From DAOTUL01 sp034437435 (GTDB taxonomy: Bacteria > Chloroflexota > Anaerolineae > Aggregatilineales > Phototrophicaceae), in the NCBI GenBank assembly GCA_964417785.1, contig CAYQJO010000078.1, forward strand, positions 1 to 17,161: 17,161 bases of DNA, written 5' to 3'. Under the pieces are notes generated by a model. That model was not told the origin of the DNA and searched no databases. It saw only the letters and a program-made list of their open reading frames with translations. The first letter of the stretch is position 1. Each line of letters opens with the position of its first letter. Below are positions 1 to 7,435 of this stretch, one piece after another. The translations under genes and the position numbers were made by a program.

Positions 1-905
1 CCTACAGCATCGTCGCCCGTGATCCAGAGACCGGCCATTTTGGCGGTGCGGTCCAGACGCACCAGGTCGGCGTCGGGCGGATCATCCCGATGATGGCGGC
101 GGGTTATGGTGTGATCGCGTCGCAGGCCGATGCCAATGTCGCCTTCGGACCGGTGGCGCTGGCGATGCTGCGCGAGGGCGTGGCCGCTGAGGACATCGTT
201 CGGGCGCTGGTGGCGTCCGATCCCGGCCATGCACAGCGGCAGATCGGTGTGGTCGATGGCGACGGCGGCGCGGCGGCTTATACCGGCGACAACTGCATTC
301 GCCACGCCGGTCATGTCGTCGGTGATGGCTACAGCATCCAGGCCAATATGATGACAAACGACACCGTGATCGAGGCCATGCGGGCGACGTTCGAGTCCGC
401 GCAGGGCGATCTGGCGCAGCGGATGATGGCGGCCATGGTCGCCGCACAGGCCGAAGACGGCGACATTCGCGGGATGCAGTCGGCGGCGCTCAAGGTGGTC
501 CCCGGCGAGACCGGCGGGCCGTCATGGGAGTCGGTTTACGATCTGCGCGTGGACGAACACACCGATCCGGTGGGCGAGTTGGGGCGTCTGGTGACGATCC
601 GGCGGGCGCATTTGATCGACGACCGGGGCTATGCCGCGCTGGATGCCGGCGACCGGGAGCGCGGTCTGGCGCTGTTCGCGGAGGCGCGTCAAATGGCACC
701 CGACCAGGAAGAACTGGCTTACTGGCAGGCGGTCACGCTGGCGGATCAGCACGACGACGTGGCGACCGCCGCCGCGATTCTGCGTCCGGTGCTGGCGGGC
801 GAGTCACGGCGGGTGCAGTGGATCGACCTGACGCAGCGGCTGGTGGAATGTGGCATGATCGAACGGGCCGCCGCCGCCGATGCGTTGATCGCGGCGTTGG
901 GGTAG
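1..905 (+). CDS. DUF1028 family protein with TPR-like C-terminal tail (5' end missing)
   Basis: The reading frame is open from the window edge (first full codon at position 3) and ends with TAG at 903-905. The first visible residues, YSIVARDPETGHFGGAVQTH, are the hallmark start of DUF1028 proteins, so only a few N-terminal residues are missing. The segment GYGVIASQADANVAFGP and the later GDNCIRHAGHVVGDGYSIQ stretch fit the same family, which is predicted to have an Ntn-hydrolase-like fold; its substrate is unknown. The last 85 or so residues (from about GYAALDAGDRERGLALFAEA) look like a tetratricopeptide-type helical pair, an extension also present in other members. It is high in GC and unlike the AT-richer genes that follow. 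Function beyond the family assignment cannot be stated. Confidence 0.92.
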   Translation, partial: YSIVARDPETGHFGGAVQTHQVGVGRIIPMMAAGYGVIASQADANVAFGPVALAMLREGVAAEDIVRALVASDPGHAQRQIGVVDGDGGAAAYTGDNCIRHAGHVVGDGYSIQANMMTNDTVIEAMRATFESAQGDLAQRMMAAMVAAQAEDGDIRGMQSAALKVVPGETGGPSWESVYDLRVDEHTDPVGELGRLVTIRRAHLIDDRGYAALDAGDRERGLALFAEARQMAPDQEELAYWQAVTLADQHDDVATAAAILRPVLAGESRRVQWIDLTQRLVECGMIERAAAADALIAALG

Positions 906-914
906 CCGTATACT
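885..914 (+). promoter_or_regulatory. Putative promoter of the toxin-antitoxin pair
   Basis: A -35-like TTGATC at 885-890 is followed after 18 bp by TATACT at 909-914. Transcription would start near 921, giving a leader of about 22 nt before the ATG at 943. The promoter overlaps the 3' end of the DUF1028 gene. This placement makes the GTG at 919 an unlikely start codon. Prediction by eye only. Confidence 0.45.
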
Positions 915-942
915 GGATGTGAATAGCAGTGAGGTGCAAACC

Positions 943-1209
943 ATGACTGTCCGTGAGATTTTGGAGCAAGCAAAGGCGCTCAGTCCGGCAGAACGCGATG
1001 AATTGATGGAACAGCTTGCGGCATTGCGCGATATGCCGGATGCCGCACAGCCGGAAGAGCATTGGGGCAAAGCCCTGAATCGGCTAATGGACGAAATCGG
1101 ACCAATTGAGATGAAGTACCCGGAAATCGAAGACCCGGTGGAATGGGTCAAACAACTGCGTGCAGATCGCCGCCGCCATCGTCTACGCAATTTGGAGGAT
1201 GACGAATGA
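943..1209 (+). CDS. Antitoxin-like small protein upstream of a PIN-domain toxin
   Basis: An 88-residue protein starting MTVREILEQAKALSPAERDE. The LSPAERDELMEQL type of helix is common in small antitoxin-like proteins found before PIN or RelE-type toxins. The C-terminus is rich in charge (a RADRRRHRLRN stretch followed by acidic LEDDE), as expected for a toxin-binding tail. I chose ATG at 943 rather than the in-frame GTG at 919, because an AGGTG ribosome-binding site lies at 932-936 and the predicted transcript begins near 921. Its stop codon overlaps the start of the next gene by 4 bp (ATGA, 1206-1209), so the two are translationally coupled. The antitoxin role is inferred mainly from position; no clear DNA-binding fold was recognised. 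Confidence 0.72.
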   Translation: MTVREILEQAKALSPAERDELMEQLAALRDMPDAAQPEEHWGKALNRLMDEIGPIEMKYPEIEDPVEWVKQLRADRRRHRLRNLEDDE

Positions 1210-1589
1210 TTGACGGGATAGTCGACACGACAGTAATCCTTCATTACTTTCGCAAACGCGCCGCAGCACGGGAATGGGTCGACTCCCAGGCAACCCAACT
1301 GGCTATTACGTCTATCACCTGGATGGAGGTCATGGAAGGGACGAGCAGCAAGGCAAACCAAACAGAGTCAAAACGTATTCTGGGAAAGTTCACCCTTATT
1401 TACTTGACTTCAGGGGACCAGCAATGGGCAATGAACCATCTGGAGCGCTTTCAATTCAGTCACCACATCGGTATGGATGACTGCTTGATCGCATCAGTCG
1501 CATATCGTCTGCAAATACCGTTGTATACGCACAACCTCAAAGACATGGTGCCAATGATTGGTGACCTGGCACAGAAGCCCTATCCATAG
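1206..1589 (+). CDS. PIN-domain (VapC-like) ribonuclease toxin
   Basis: A 127-residue protein, the usual length for VapC-type PIN toxins. PIN domains are Mg-dependent RNases that use three or four acidic residues. Visible here are Asp7 in GIVDTTVILHYF, Glu41 or Glu44 in ITWMEVMEG, Asp91/Asp92 in HIGMDDCLIASVA, and THN at 108-110 in the usual fourth position. All core residues are present, so the enzyme looks intact. It overlaps the upstream antitoxin-like gene by ATGA, the typical vapBC order. Composition is visibly AT-richer than the DUF1028 gene before it, consistent with a mobile accessory cassette. RNA target unknown. Confidence 0.88.
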   Translation: MIDGIVDTTVILHYFRKRAAAREWVDSQATQLAITSITWMEVMEGTSSKANQTESKRILGKFTLIYLTSGDQQWAMNHLERFQFSHHIGMDDCLIASVAYRLQIPLYTHNLKDMVPMIGDLAQKPYP

Positions 1590-1641
1590 GGCGGCTTGTT
1601 GAACCATCCGGTGTGGGGGCTAATGGGTCTATTGTTTGCAG

Positions 1642-1685
1642 TATAATGTTGGTATCTGCTGACTACCAGACAGGTGCAAACCATG
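1642..1685 (+). promoter_or_regulatory. -10 box and translation start of the broken Uma2 gene
   Basis: A perfect TATAAT lies at 1642-1647, without an obvious -35 box. At 1672-1685 is AGGTGCAAACCATG, a ribosome-binding site plus start codon identical over 14 bases to the start region of the antitoxin gene at 932-945. The start signals of the truncated Uma2 gene are therefore intact. Confidence 0.45.
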
Positions 1686-1847
1686 GTCACTATAGCCTTT
1701 CCGCGTACCATGCCCGCCGGTGAGATCGTCGCAGTAGACGTGAGTCACGCTGAGTACATGAACCACTACGCCGAGTCGCATCACGAATGGGTGGAGGGAG
1801 TCGTCATCAAGATGTCACCTGTGTCGTTCAAACACGAGAAAATTGTC
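1683..1847 (+). pseudogene. Truncated Uma2 family gene (N-terminal fragment only)
   Basis: From ATG 1683 the frame encodes about 55 residues typical of a Uma2 (DUF820) N-terminus: a short lead, SHAEYMNHYAESHHEWVEGV, then VIKMSPVSFKHEKIV. In Uma2 proteins the mspps...H segment precedes the PD-(D/E)XK nuclease core, which is absent here. At about 1848 the sequence becomes the antisense of the reverse-strand gene at 1848-2402. The frame stays open to 2066, but that part is only its shadow. No Uma2 C-terminal sequence was found before 3082, so the rest was lost or replaced when the neighbouring cassette arrived. A fragment this short cannot be an active nuclease. Confidence 0.7.
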
Positions 1848-2402
1848 CTACGGATAGGGGTTGATGTCACGCAGCAGCAGCCGCTCGCCGATACGGGCCA
1901 CATGGATCACAACCCGTGTACCGAAATAGGGCCGGACAACGGACTCCGCGAGCGACTCAGTCACCTCAATCCGGTACTTATTGCGGTTGTCATCCAGGAT
2001 ACGAACGCTGTTGTTGAGCGCGTCACCCGCCACCAATTCACCGACAATGCGCAAGGTATCGCCTGATAGGTCCAAAGACGCCATCTGACGGTAGCTGGCG
2101 ATTTGCTCCATGATGTCTCGGAGTTCATCAGCGACTTCCGGGGGTGGATCACCAGCCAACCCCGCCGCAGCGATTTTTTCCGCGTCGCGGGGCAGTTGGG
2201 CATGCAGCGCCAGTGTGGCTGCACTGCGATGCAAGATCGAGCGCCCCGGCTCATCATCGGTCAACCGGGCGGCTTCGACCTCCAGCGTGAAGGCTTCACG
2301 GAACAAGCGTTGCGCGTCTGTGTGCTTGCCTGCACGCTGTGCGATGAACGCCTGCTCTGCCGTATCCATCGCCTGTCTGTGGATCATGCGCGTGTCGTTC
2401 AT
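1848..2402 (-). CDS. Helical repeat (TPR-like) protein, second gene of an unknown two-gene cassette
   Basis: A 184-residue protein of unknown function. Residues 1-45 (AEQAFIAQRAGKHTDAQRLF...AFTLEVEAA) and 52-100 (GRSILHRSAATLALHAQL, then ...PPPEVADELRDIMEQI) form two or more TPR-like helical pairs. Residues 107-184 look beta-rich and end in LLLRDINPYP. I recall similar helical proteins in cyanobacteria and Chloroflexota next to a partner like the gene at 2399-2971, but cannot name a family. Its start overlaps the partner's stop by 4 bp (ATGA on the reverse strand), so the pair is one transcription unit. The TAG stop lies exactly at the point where the Uma2 fragment ends. Confidence 0.75.
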   Translation of the reverse strand: MNDTRMIHRQAMDTAEQAFIAQRAGKHTDAQRLFREAFTLEVEAARLTDDEPGRSILHRSAATLALHAQLPRDAEKIAAAGLAGDPPPEVADELRDIMEQIASYRQMASLDLSGDTLRIVGELVAGDALNNSVRILDDNRNKYRIEVTESLAESVVRPYFGTRVVIHVARIGERLLLRDINPYP

Positions 2403-2971
2403 GTTTTGTACACCATATGCACTTCTGGGCGACTGAACTCGACCACAATCACAATTGCGGGTAAGCGTGTATGGTCGGAAACGCCAGTTTGTGCCATCTT
2501 CTGCGCAACCCTGGCCCTGATATCGCTGTCACTCTGAGCGTGGATCATACCTGACACTTCGAGCCGCGCACTCCCTTTCGGAAACAGCACATATTCATCA
2601 TACAACTCGTTCTCTATCAACCAGTAGTCAAACCCGGAACCCTTCACGGCACGTTCGATAACCGTGTAATCCGTTCGCGTAACCACAAACCAGATTGCAA
2701 TAGCGACGGCCCCGTATTCTGTTGCCTCCTGCAAGTCTTTCCAGCTTCGACGCACATGGTCGTCAACAACCTTGCTCCACACCAACTGGCAAGTTTCAGA
2801 GGAGTCTTCTTCAATGATGACCATCTCTACATTGTTACTATGACCGCTGTAATCGAGACAGACCAGACACGCCTCCAGGTGTTGCGCGGCCTGAACACGA
2901 GTAACGCCAGGAATGTCACGCCAGACAATCTCCTCAATACGGCATATCCTGGATTGGTGTCTATTAACCAC
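2399..2971 (-). CDS. Unknown protein with GFDYWL and ARLEVSG motifs, first gene of the two-gene cassette
   Basis: A 190-residue protein of unknown function. Start is GTG at 2969-2971, supported by AAGGAT on the reverse strand at 2977-2982, five bases upstream. Recognisable motifs are GSGFDYWL (111-118), ARLEVSG (135-141) and VVEFSRP (176-182), with two hydrophobic strands, AVAIAIWFVVT and AIVIVVEFS. The D...E spacing in a strand-rich core resembles a degenerate nuclease-like site, but the usual E-x-K is absent, so I do not assign one. It is translationally coupled to the TPR-like gene downstream. An antitoxin/toxin, defence or regulatory pair are all possible; the sequence does not decide. 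Confidence 0.7.
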   Translation of the reverse strand: MVNRHQSRICRIEEIVWRDIPGVTRVQAAQHLEACLVCLDYSGHSNNVEMVIIEEDSSETCQLVWSKVVDDHVRRSWKDLQEATEYGAVAIAIWFVVTRTDYTVIERAVKGSGFDYWLIENELYDEYVLFPKGSARLEVSGMIHAQSDSDIRARVAQKMAQTGVSDHTRLPAIVIVVEFSRPEVHMVYKT

Positions 2972-3004
2972 TGGCTATCCTTAGAGAACAATCCTGCATA
3001 GACC

Positions 3005-3010
3005 ATTATA
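3005..3010 (-). promoter_or_regulatory. -10 box for the reverse-strand cassette
   Basis: A perfect TATAAT on the reverse strand, about 34 bp upstream of the GTG start at 2971; no convincing -35 was seen. It lies only 35 bp from the forward-strand -10 box at 3046-3051, making this a compact divergent promoter region. Confidence 0.45.
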
Positions 3011-3045
3011 GCCGATGATGATGATTTGAGCGTGGTGCAATGCGG

Positions 3046-3051
3046 TATAAT
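3046..3051 (+). promoter_or_regulatory. -10 box for the large unknown gene
   Basis: A perfect TATAAT in the context GGTATAATGG. Transcription would begin near 3058, which excludes the in-frame ATG at 3040 and supports the ATG at 3082. A TTGAGC at 3026-3031 is too close (14 bp) to be an ideal -35. Confidence 0.45.
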
Positions 3052-3081
3052 GGTGCCAACAACACAAAGAAAGCGAGAAAA

Positions 3082-5064
3082 ATGCCCCTTACATTACCCG
3101 AAGCATTCGATCCCGAAGTCAATCTGGTCGCCCGAACCGGCGGCGACCGTGTGTATCATGAGTCACGGCAGGGTGCGCGGCTGGCACGCGATCTGGTCGC
3201 CAACGGTGAGCCGGAAGACCTGGTTCTTGCGGAGAAGGTGCTGGACGCCACACTCCGCTGCCAGGAACTTGATCCGCAGGACCCGCATTACGGCGGCTTC
3301 TACTGGATGGCCGAGGACGATGTGGTCGGCGATCTGAACGCGGTCGAGTTCAACCTGGAACACCTCATCCCCATGATGATCGAACACGCCGACCGGCTCT
3401 CGCCGGATATGCACTACCGGGTGCGCGAGGCGATCCGCCTGGGGTTGGACGCCATCCGCAAGCTGGATGTGCTGGTGGCCTATTCCAACATCACCATGCT
3501 GGACATCCTCAACTCGGTCCTCGGTGGCGAATACCTGGAAGACGCCGCAATCGCTGAACGCGGCTACAAAAAGCTGGTCGAATGGATGGCCTATACCGAC
3601 CGCTACGGCACCGTGCGCGAGTTCAACAGTCCGACCTATCTGCCGGTGACGATCCGCGCCCTCAAGCAGTTGACCGACTTCGCTCAGCACGAACCGACGC
3701 GGGTTCGGGCGCGGACCTTCGCTGCCCGGTTGGGATTGAGCGCCGCGCTGCATATCCACAGCGGCACGGGACGCTGGGCCGGTCCGCACGCCCGCGCTTA
3801 TCACCCGTCGGTGGTGTGTGAAACCCCGCCGGAGATCGACATGGTGAAGGGCTGGACTGAGGACGGCCATCTACCGGAATGGATGGCGGACGCATTGGAG
3901 CCGACCCGGTTTGAGGTGATCGAAACCGCCGACAGCGATTACACGCTCGGACTGACCACCTACCACAGTCCGTCGTTTGCGCTCGGCACCGCCACCAGCG
4001 AATACACCGGCCAGTCGGATGTGCTGTTCGCCCACTACAACCGCGCCGACCGTCCCGGCGTGATGTACTGCCGCTATCTGATGGACGACAAATGGCTGGG
4101 CGATTTCTATCACCAGACCGACCGCACCAAATCGCGCAATCTGATCGACGAGGGCCGCTTCTTCGGTGTCCAGAGCGGGCCGCGGGCCATCGGACTCTAT
4201 CGTCCGCGCAAAATGGACATCGCATCCAGCGCCAAAGCCGCCTTCGTCTTCACCCAGATCGACCACATCGACGAAATCTGGGCCGGTGACCGGCGGGTGG
4301 AAATCGACTCGCTCCCGGCGGATGTGCCGGATGAGACGCCGGTGGTCATCGGCAGCGGCGGCGCGTGGATCGCCGTCCGGCCATTGACGCGCACCCTGCT
4401 CGGTCGCCCGGTGCCGATCCAACTGGTGGAGCGGCGCGGTGATCTGGTGCTGGAAATCCCCAATTACCGGGGATCGCGCAAGCCGTTCTGGAACATGGAG
4501 AATCTGGCTTTCTTCCAGGGGCAGCCGCAGTGCGGAGTCTACGTCGAGATGGCCGAACGCGGTGACTACGCCAGCGGAGCCGACTTCGCGGCGGCGATCA
4601 ACGCCGGGGCGCTCACCGACGAGGCCGCCGGTCCTGTGCCGTTCTATCCGGGCCGCGAGCGTCCCTGGACGGTCGAATACCAGCGCGACGGCCACACCGT
4701 CGGTATAGAGATCGATCTGATGGGATGGGCGCTCAAACGCCGCTGGAACGAGTACGGCGACCTGGGCTGGCCGATGCTGGAATCGCCGCTGGTGCGTCAG
4801 AACCGGGACGGCTCCGTCGTCGTCGGTGAAGCCGCGCTGACCTGTACACGCGGGAACGCGGCGTGGCTGTTCGGCAGTGGCTCGCGTTGGGCCGCCGGGG
4901 TCAACGGTGCGTCAGGGCCGGTGCGCCTGACCCTGCCCGACGGTGAGGTCGAAATTGATTCGATGTCCACCGGCACCATTGTGTGGGATAACGGCACGGT
5001 CACGGTCGATGCCGTCGATCTGGTGGGGACGCCGACGGTGACGGGCGGCACGCTGGCGCAGTAG
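3082..5064 (+). CDS. Large unknown protein, possibly alpha/alpha-toroid plus beta-domain carbohydrate-active enzyme
   Basis: A 660-residue protein starting MPLTLPEAFDPEVN. ATG 3082 was chosen because the -10 box at 3046-3051 lies between it and the alternative ATG at 3040. The N-terminal 240 or so residues are helical, with aromatic and acidic motifs (HYGGFYWMAEDD at 69-80, VEFNLEHLIPMM at 88-99, YSNITMLDILN at 134-144, REFNSPTYLP at 179-188). The remainder is strand-rich and Gly/Trp-rich. This two-part build recalls alginate and heparinase-type polysaccharide lyases and related glycosidases, but I recognise no diagnostic active site. There is no signal peptide or membrane segment, so it is predicted cytoplasmic. 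It appears monocistronic, and its high GC content matches the core genome. Enzyme activity is a guess; the gene itself is certain. Confidence 0.85.
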   Translation: MPLTLPEAFDPEVNLVARTGGDRVYHESRQGARLARDLVANGEPEDLVLAEKVLDATLRCQELDPQDPHYGGFYWMAEDDVVGDLNAVEFNLEHLIPMMIEHADRLSPDMHYRVREAIRLGLDAIRKLDVLVAYSNITMLDILNSVLGGEYLEDAAIAERGYKKLVEWMAYTDRYGTVREFNSPTYLPVTIRALKQLTDFAQHEPTRVRARTFAARLGLSAALHIHSGTGRWAGPHARAYHPSVVCETPPEIDMVKGWTEDGHLPEWMADALEPTRFEVIETADSDYTLGLTTYHSPSFALGTATSEYTGQSDVLFAHYNRADRPGVMYCRYLMDDKWLGDFYHQTDRTKSRNLIDEGRFFGVQSGPRAIGLYRPRKMDIASSAKAAFVFTQIDHIDEIWAGDRRVEIDSLPADVPDETPVVIGSGGAWIAVRPLTRTLLGRPVPIQLVERRGDLVLEIPNYRGSRKPFWNMENLAFFQGQPQCGVYVEMAERGDYASGADFAAAINAGALTDEAAGPVPFYPGRERPWTVEYQRDGHTVGIEIDLMGWALKRRWNEYGDLGWPMLESPLVRQNRDGSVVVGEAALTCTRGNAAWLFGSGSRWAAGVNGASGPVRLTLPDGEVEIDSMSTGTIVWDNGTVTVDAVDLVGTPTVTGGTLAQ

Positions 5065-5073
5065 CGGGCGTAC

Positions 5074-5134
5074 ACCGATGCAATCTTGAACAATCAGGCC
5101 CGATGTTCTATCCTTCAACTATGTATGCATCGGT
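5074..5134 (+). promoter_or_regulatory. Promoter of the DNA methylase with flanking 9-bp inverted repeat
   Basis: TTGAAC at 5086-5091, a 17-bp spacer, and TATCCT at 5109-5114 form a plausible promoter. It is bracketed by a perfect 9-bp inverted repeat: ACCGATGCA at 5074-5082, just before the -35, and TGCATCGGT at 5126-5134, just after the predicted transcription start. A dimeric helix-turn-helix protein, such as the methylase's own N-terminal domain, could bind here. The 43-bp spacing is long, so looping or coincidence must be considered. Confidence 0.4.
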
Positions 5135-5154
5135 AGAATTGGCACAAGCCTTCT

Positions 5155-6570
5155 ATGTCTCAGAGTATTCGCGATTTGCGACAGGCAAAGAAGCTTCAGC
5201 AAAAACAACTGGCGGCGATGGCCGGGGTATCCCTGCGCGAGTTGAGCAAAGCGGAACGCGGGCTTGAGCTTCCTGGCAGCGCCTTTTTCACGTCCATCGC
5301 GGGTGTCCTGGGTGTTGGCCCGGATGTGCTGAGAAAAACGCACGAAGAAATCGTCGCCAGAGTCATCGTAGGCGAGGGGTATACAACCGCCATACCCGAC
5401 GGTAGCTTTGTGCTGCCACGACGAACAGAACCAGACAATAACAAGCGATACATTCTTGATCTCTTCTGCGGTACCGGCGGTTTTTCGCATGGATTTGCGA
5501 TGACGGGTGAATTTGAGGTGATCGCGGGATTGGACCTGCTGCCAGATCGAATCAAGACATTTTCGGCCAATCACCCCACCGCAACGGCGATCTGTGCAGA
5601 CATCAATGCCATCGAGAAAGACATGCTGGCCGACACCGACTATCAACCGGATGTGATCATTGGTGGTCCGCCGTGCCAGGGGTTCTCGTCGATTCGACCA
5701 TTCCGGTCACTGACCGAAAGTGACATCCGCAACAACCTGTTTGAGCAGTTTGCGCTGGTTGTCGCGGCATTCCGGCCAGCCTGGTTTGTGCTGGAAAACG
5801 TCGTCGGGCTGCTGACGCACAAAAACGGCACAACCCTCACGACCATGCTGAACCTGTTCCGGGAGGTGGGTTACAACACCGATTGGCGCATCCTGAACGC
5901 CGCAGAATATGGGCTGCCGCAGCGCCGCGAACGCCTGGTCGTCGTGGGCAGCCGGGATGGCAAGACATTTGCGTGGCCGGAGCCGACACACCATGTCGAT
6001 GCGGCGCTGCGAAGCATGGCGGGCAAGAACGGAACAATTCATCAGATGAGTTTGTTTGCGGAATACCGTACCCTTCCGGCCATCAGTGTCATGGATGCCA
6101 TTGGTGATTTGCCCCAACTGGAAGCCGGCGAGAAGGCCGATCATTACCGTAGCAACATTGACATGACCGATTATCAGCGCTTGATGCGCGGCAAATTACA
6201 GACATTGACCCTGCATGAAGCCACCGCCCATACGTCGCACATGTTGGAGATCATTCATCATGCTGGGTACTGCCGTGCTGACTTGCCAGAAGGTCTGACC
6301 ACGAGCGGATTCAGCAGCAGTTACAGCCGGTTGGAGCCAGACATACCCAGTGTCACCCTGACGGTCAACTTCGTGCATCCTGCATCCAACAAGTGCATTC
6401 ATCCCTACCAGAACCGGGCGCTCACACCGCGTGAGGGTGCGCGATTGCAGGGGTTTGAAGACAGCTACCAGTTTATCGGAACACGGTCGCAGATCGTCAA
6501 GCAAATCGGGAACGCCGTGCCACCAATCCTCGGCAAGATCATTGCGGACGCACTCCTGGCACAGTTCTAG
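5155..6570 (+). CDS. DNA (cytosine-5-)-methyltransferase with N-terminal XRE helix-turn-helix
   Basis: A 471-residue type II modification methylase that would protect host DNA from the neighbouring endonuclease. Residues 1-65 are an XRE/Cro-type helix-turn-helix (IRDLRQAKKLQQKQLAAMAG... followed by LSKAERGLELP). The catalytic part carries the C5-methylase motifs in order: I, DLFCGTGGF (102-110); IV, GPPCQGFSS with nucleophile Cys174; VI, ENV (214-216); VIII, QRRER (256-260); IX, LTPREGARLQGF (423-434); X, QIGNAVPP (450-457). The target-recognition region lies about 275-420; the recognised sequence cannot be read from it. Methylases of the SsoII group have the same HTH fusion and regulate their own system, so autoregulation is likely. 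No clear ribosome-binding site precedes ATG 5155. Its last four bases (CTAG) are also the stop of the convergent endonuclease gene. Confidence 0.95.
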   Translation: MSQSIRDLRQAKKLQQKQLAAMAGVSLRELSKAERGLELPGSAFFTSIAGVLGVGPDVLRKTHEEIVARVIVGEGYTTAIPDGSFVLPRRTEPDNNKRYILDLFCGTGGFSHGFAMTGEFEVIAGLDLLPDRIKTFSANHPTATAICADINAIEKDMLADTDYQPDVIIGGPPCQGFSSIRPFRSLTESDIRNNLFEQFALVVAAFRPAWFVLENVVGLLTHKNGTTLTTMLNLFREVGYNTDWRILNAAEYGLPQRRERLVVVGSRDGKTFAWPEPTHHVDAALRSMAGKNGTIHQMSLFAEYRTLPAISVMDAIGDLPQLEAGEKADHYRSNIDMTDYQRLMRGKLQTLTLHEATAHTSHMLEIIHHAGYCRADLPEGLTTSGFSSSYSRLEPDIPSVTLTVNFVHPASNKCIHPYQNRALTPREGARLQGFEDSYQFIGTRSQIVKQIGNAVPPILGKIIADALLAQF

Positions 6571-7433
6571 CGGAAGAGGCGTTCCAGCGCCTTATAGTTC
6601 TGGCTCTTTGGTGAATAAGGACAACGCCCCAGGTCGCAGTAGATCACATTGAGGTTCTTCAGTACCTTCGCGCCTATGGTGGCGGTTTTTCCTGAGTCGC
6701 CGGGTGTACTGCTCAGGCTGAAATCGCCAACATCCAGCCAGCCAAAACGGACTTCCCAGAAATGGACAACATCACCTCGGTTTGCTTTACCGGACACGAA
6801 CTGTCCAATGCTATCGGTGAGGACGTATCGGTAAATCAGATAGTAGCCGGACTTGGCAAGATGCCCTTTCGGCTGATTGGTTTCGAGCGCCACCTTGATT
6901 TCGATGTCTGCGGCGCTGGCCGTTCTGGCGAGTAAATCTGGGTACCTGTGTGGAGCATTGCGTTCAAAGACGCCAGTTGAGTTTTGTGCCACACCCGCGC
7001 CCAGAAGATTGCCCAACATGGACGAAAGGTTGGTCAATTCGATGGTTTCGGCAATACGCGATGCTCCGGCAGCAAGCAACGTGTGGTCGATAGTGTCAAC
7101 CAACTGGTAGGTGTAGGCCATGCTCTGATAGATCATATCGACCGTGAGGCCAGCGCTGCCCGGTGCATCAATGAACCAGTTGCGGTCGATTTGGCGTACA
7201 GGGGTTGCTTGAAAATCAAACAACTCACGCAGCCCGACACCAAGCGCATCCGCTATCCGAACCAGGTTGAGCAGTGAGACATTTCTCTTGCCGGTTTCAA
7301 TCTCGGTATAATACGAGCGGCTGAAGCCCGCCTTTGCTGCAAATGCTTCCTGGGATAATCCGGCAGCCGTGCGGAGTTGGCGCAAGCGGTCACCGAATTG
7401 GGATAAGAGGGTGGAGTAATCAGCGTTGTTCAT
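6567..7433 (-). CDS. Putative type II restriction endonuclease with N-terminal XRE helix-turn-helix
   Basis: A 288-residue protein from ATG 7433 (an adjacent GTG at 7436 is also possible). Residues 12-73 are a clear XRE-type helix-turn-helix (FGDRLRQLRTAAGLSQEAFA, then SRSYYTEIETGKRN). The C-terminal part contains RYPDLLAR (163-170) and DIEIKVALETNQPKG (176-190). This gives Pro165-Asp166, then Glu178-x-Lys180, a classical PD-(D/E)XK nuclease site with standard spacing. Location tail-to-tail with a C5-methylase makes it the cognate endonuclease; this is inference from motif plus context, since I cannot name the family. The HTH would let it bind its own upstream palindromes, as separate C proteins do in other restriction-modification systems. 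The alternative, a regulator with a nuclease-derived domain, is less likely given the intact motif. Confidence 0.82.
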   Translation of the reverse strand: MNNADYSTLLSQFGDRLRQLRTAAGLSQEAFAAKAGFSRSYYTEIETGKRNVSLLNLVRIADALGVGLRELFDFQATPVRQIDRNWFIDAPGSAGLTVDMIYQSMAYTYQLVDTIDHTLLAAGASRIAETIELTNLSSMLGNLLGAGVAQNSTGVFERNAPHRYPDLLARTASAADIEIKVALETNQPKGHLAKSGYYLIYRYVLTDSIGQFVSGKANRGDVVHFWEVRFGWLDVGDFSLSSTPGDSGKTATIGAKVLKNLNVIYCDLGRCPYSPKSQNYKALERLFR

Positions 7434-7435
7434 CA

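Noticed and set aside
919..942. GTG start giving an eight-residue longer antitoxin
   Set aside because: It coincides with the predicted transcription start and lacks a ribosome-binding site, whereas ATG 943 has AGGTG six bases upstream.
3871..4695. Reverse-strand open frame inside the 660-residue protein gene
   Set aside because: No promoter, ribosome-binding site or domain; the forward frame has consistent codon use throughout.
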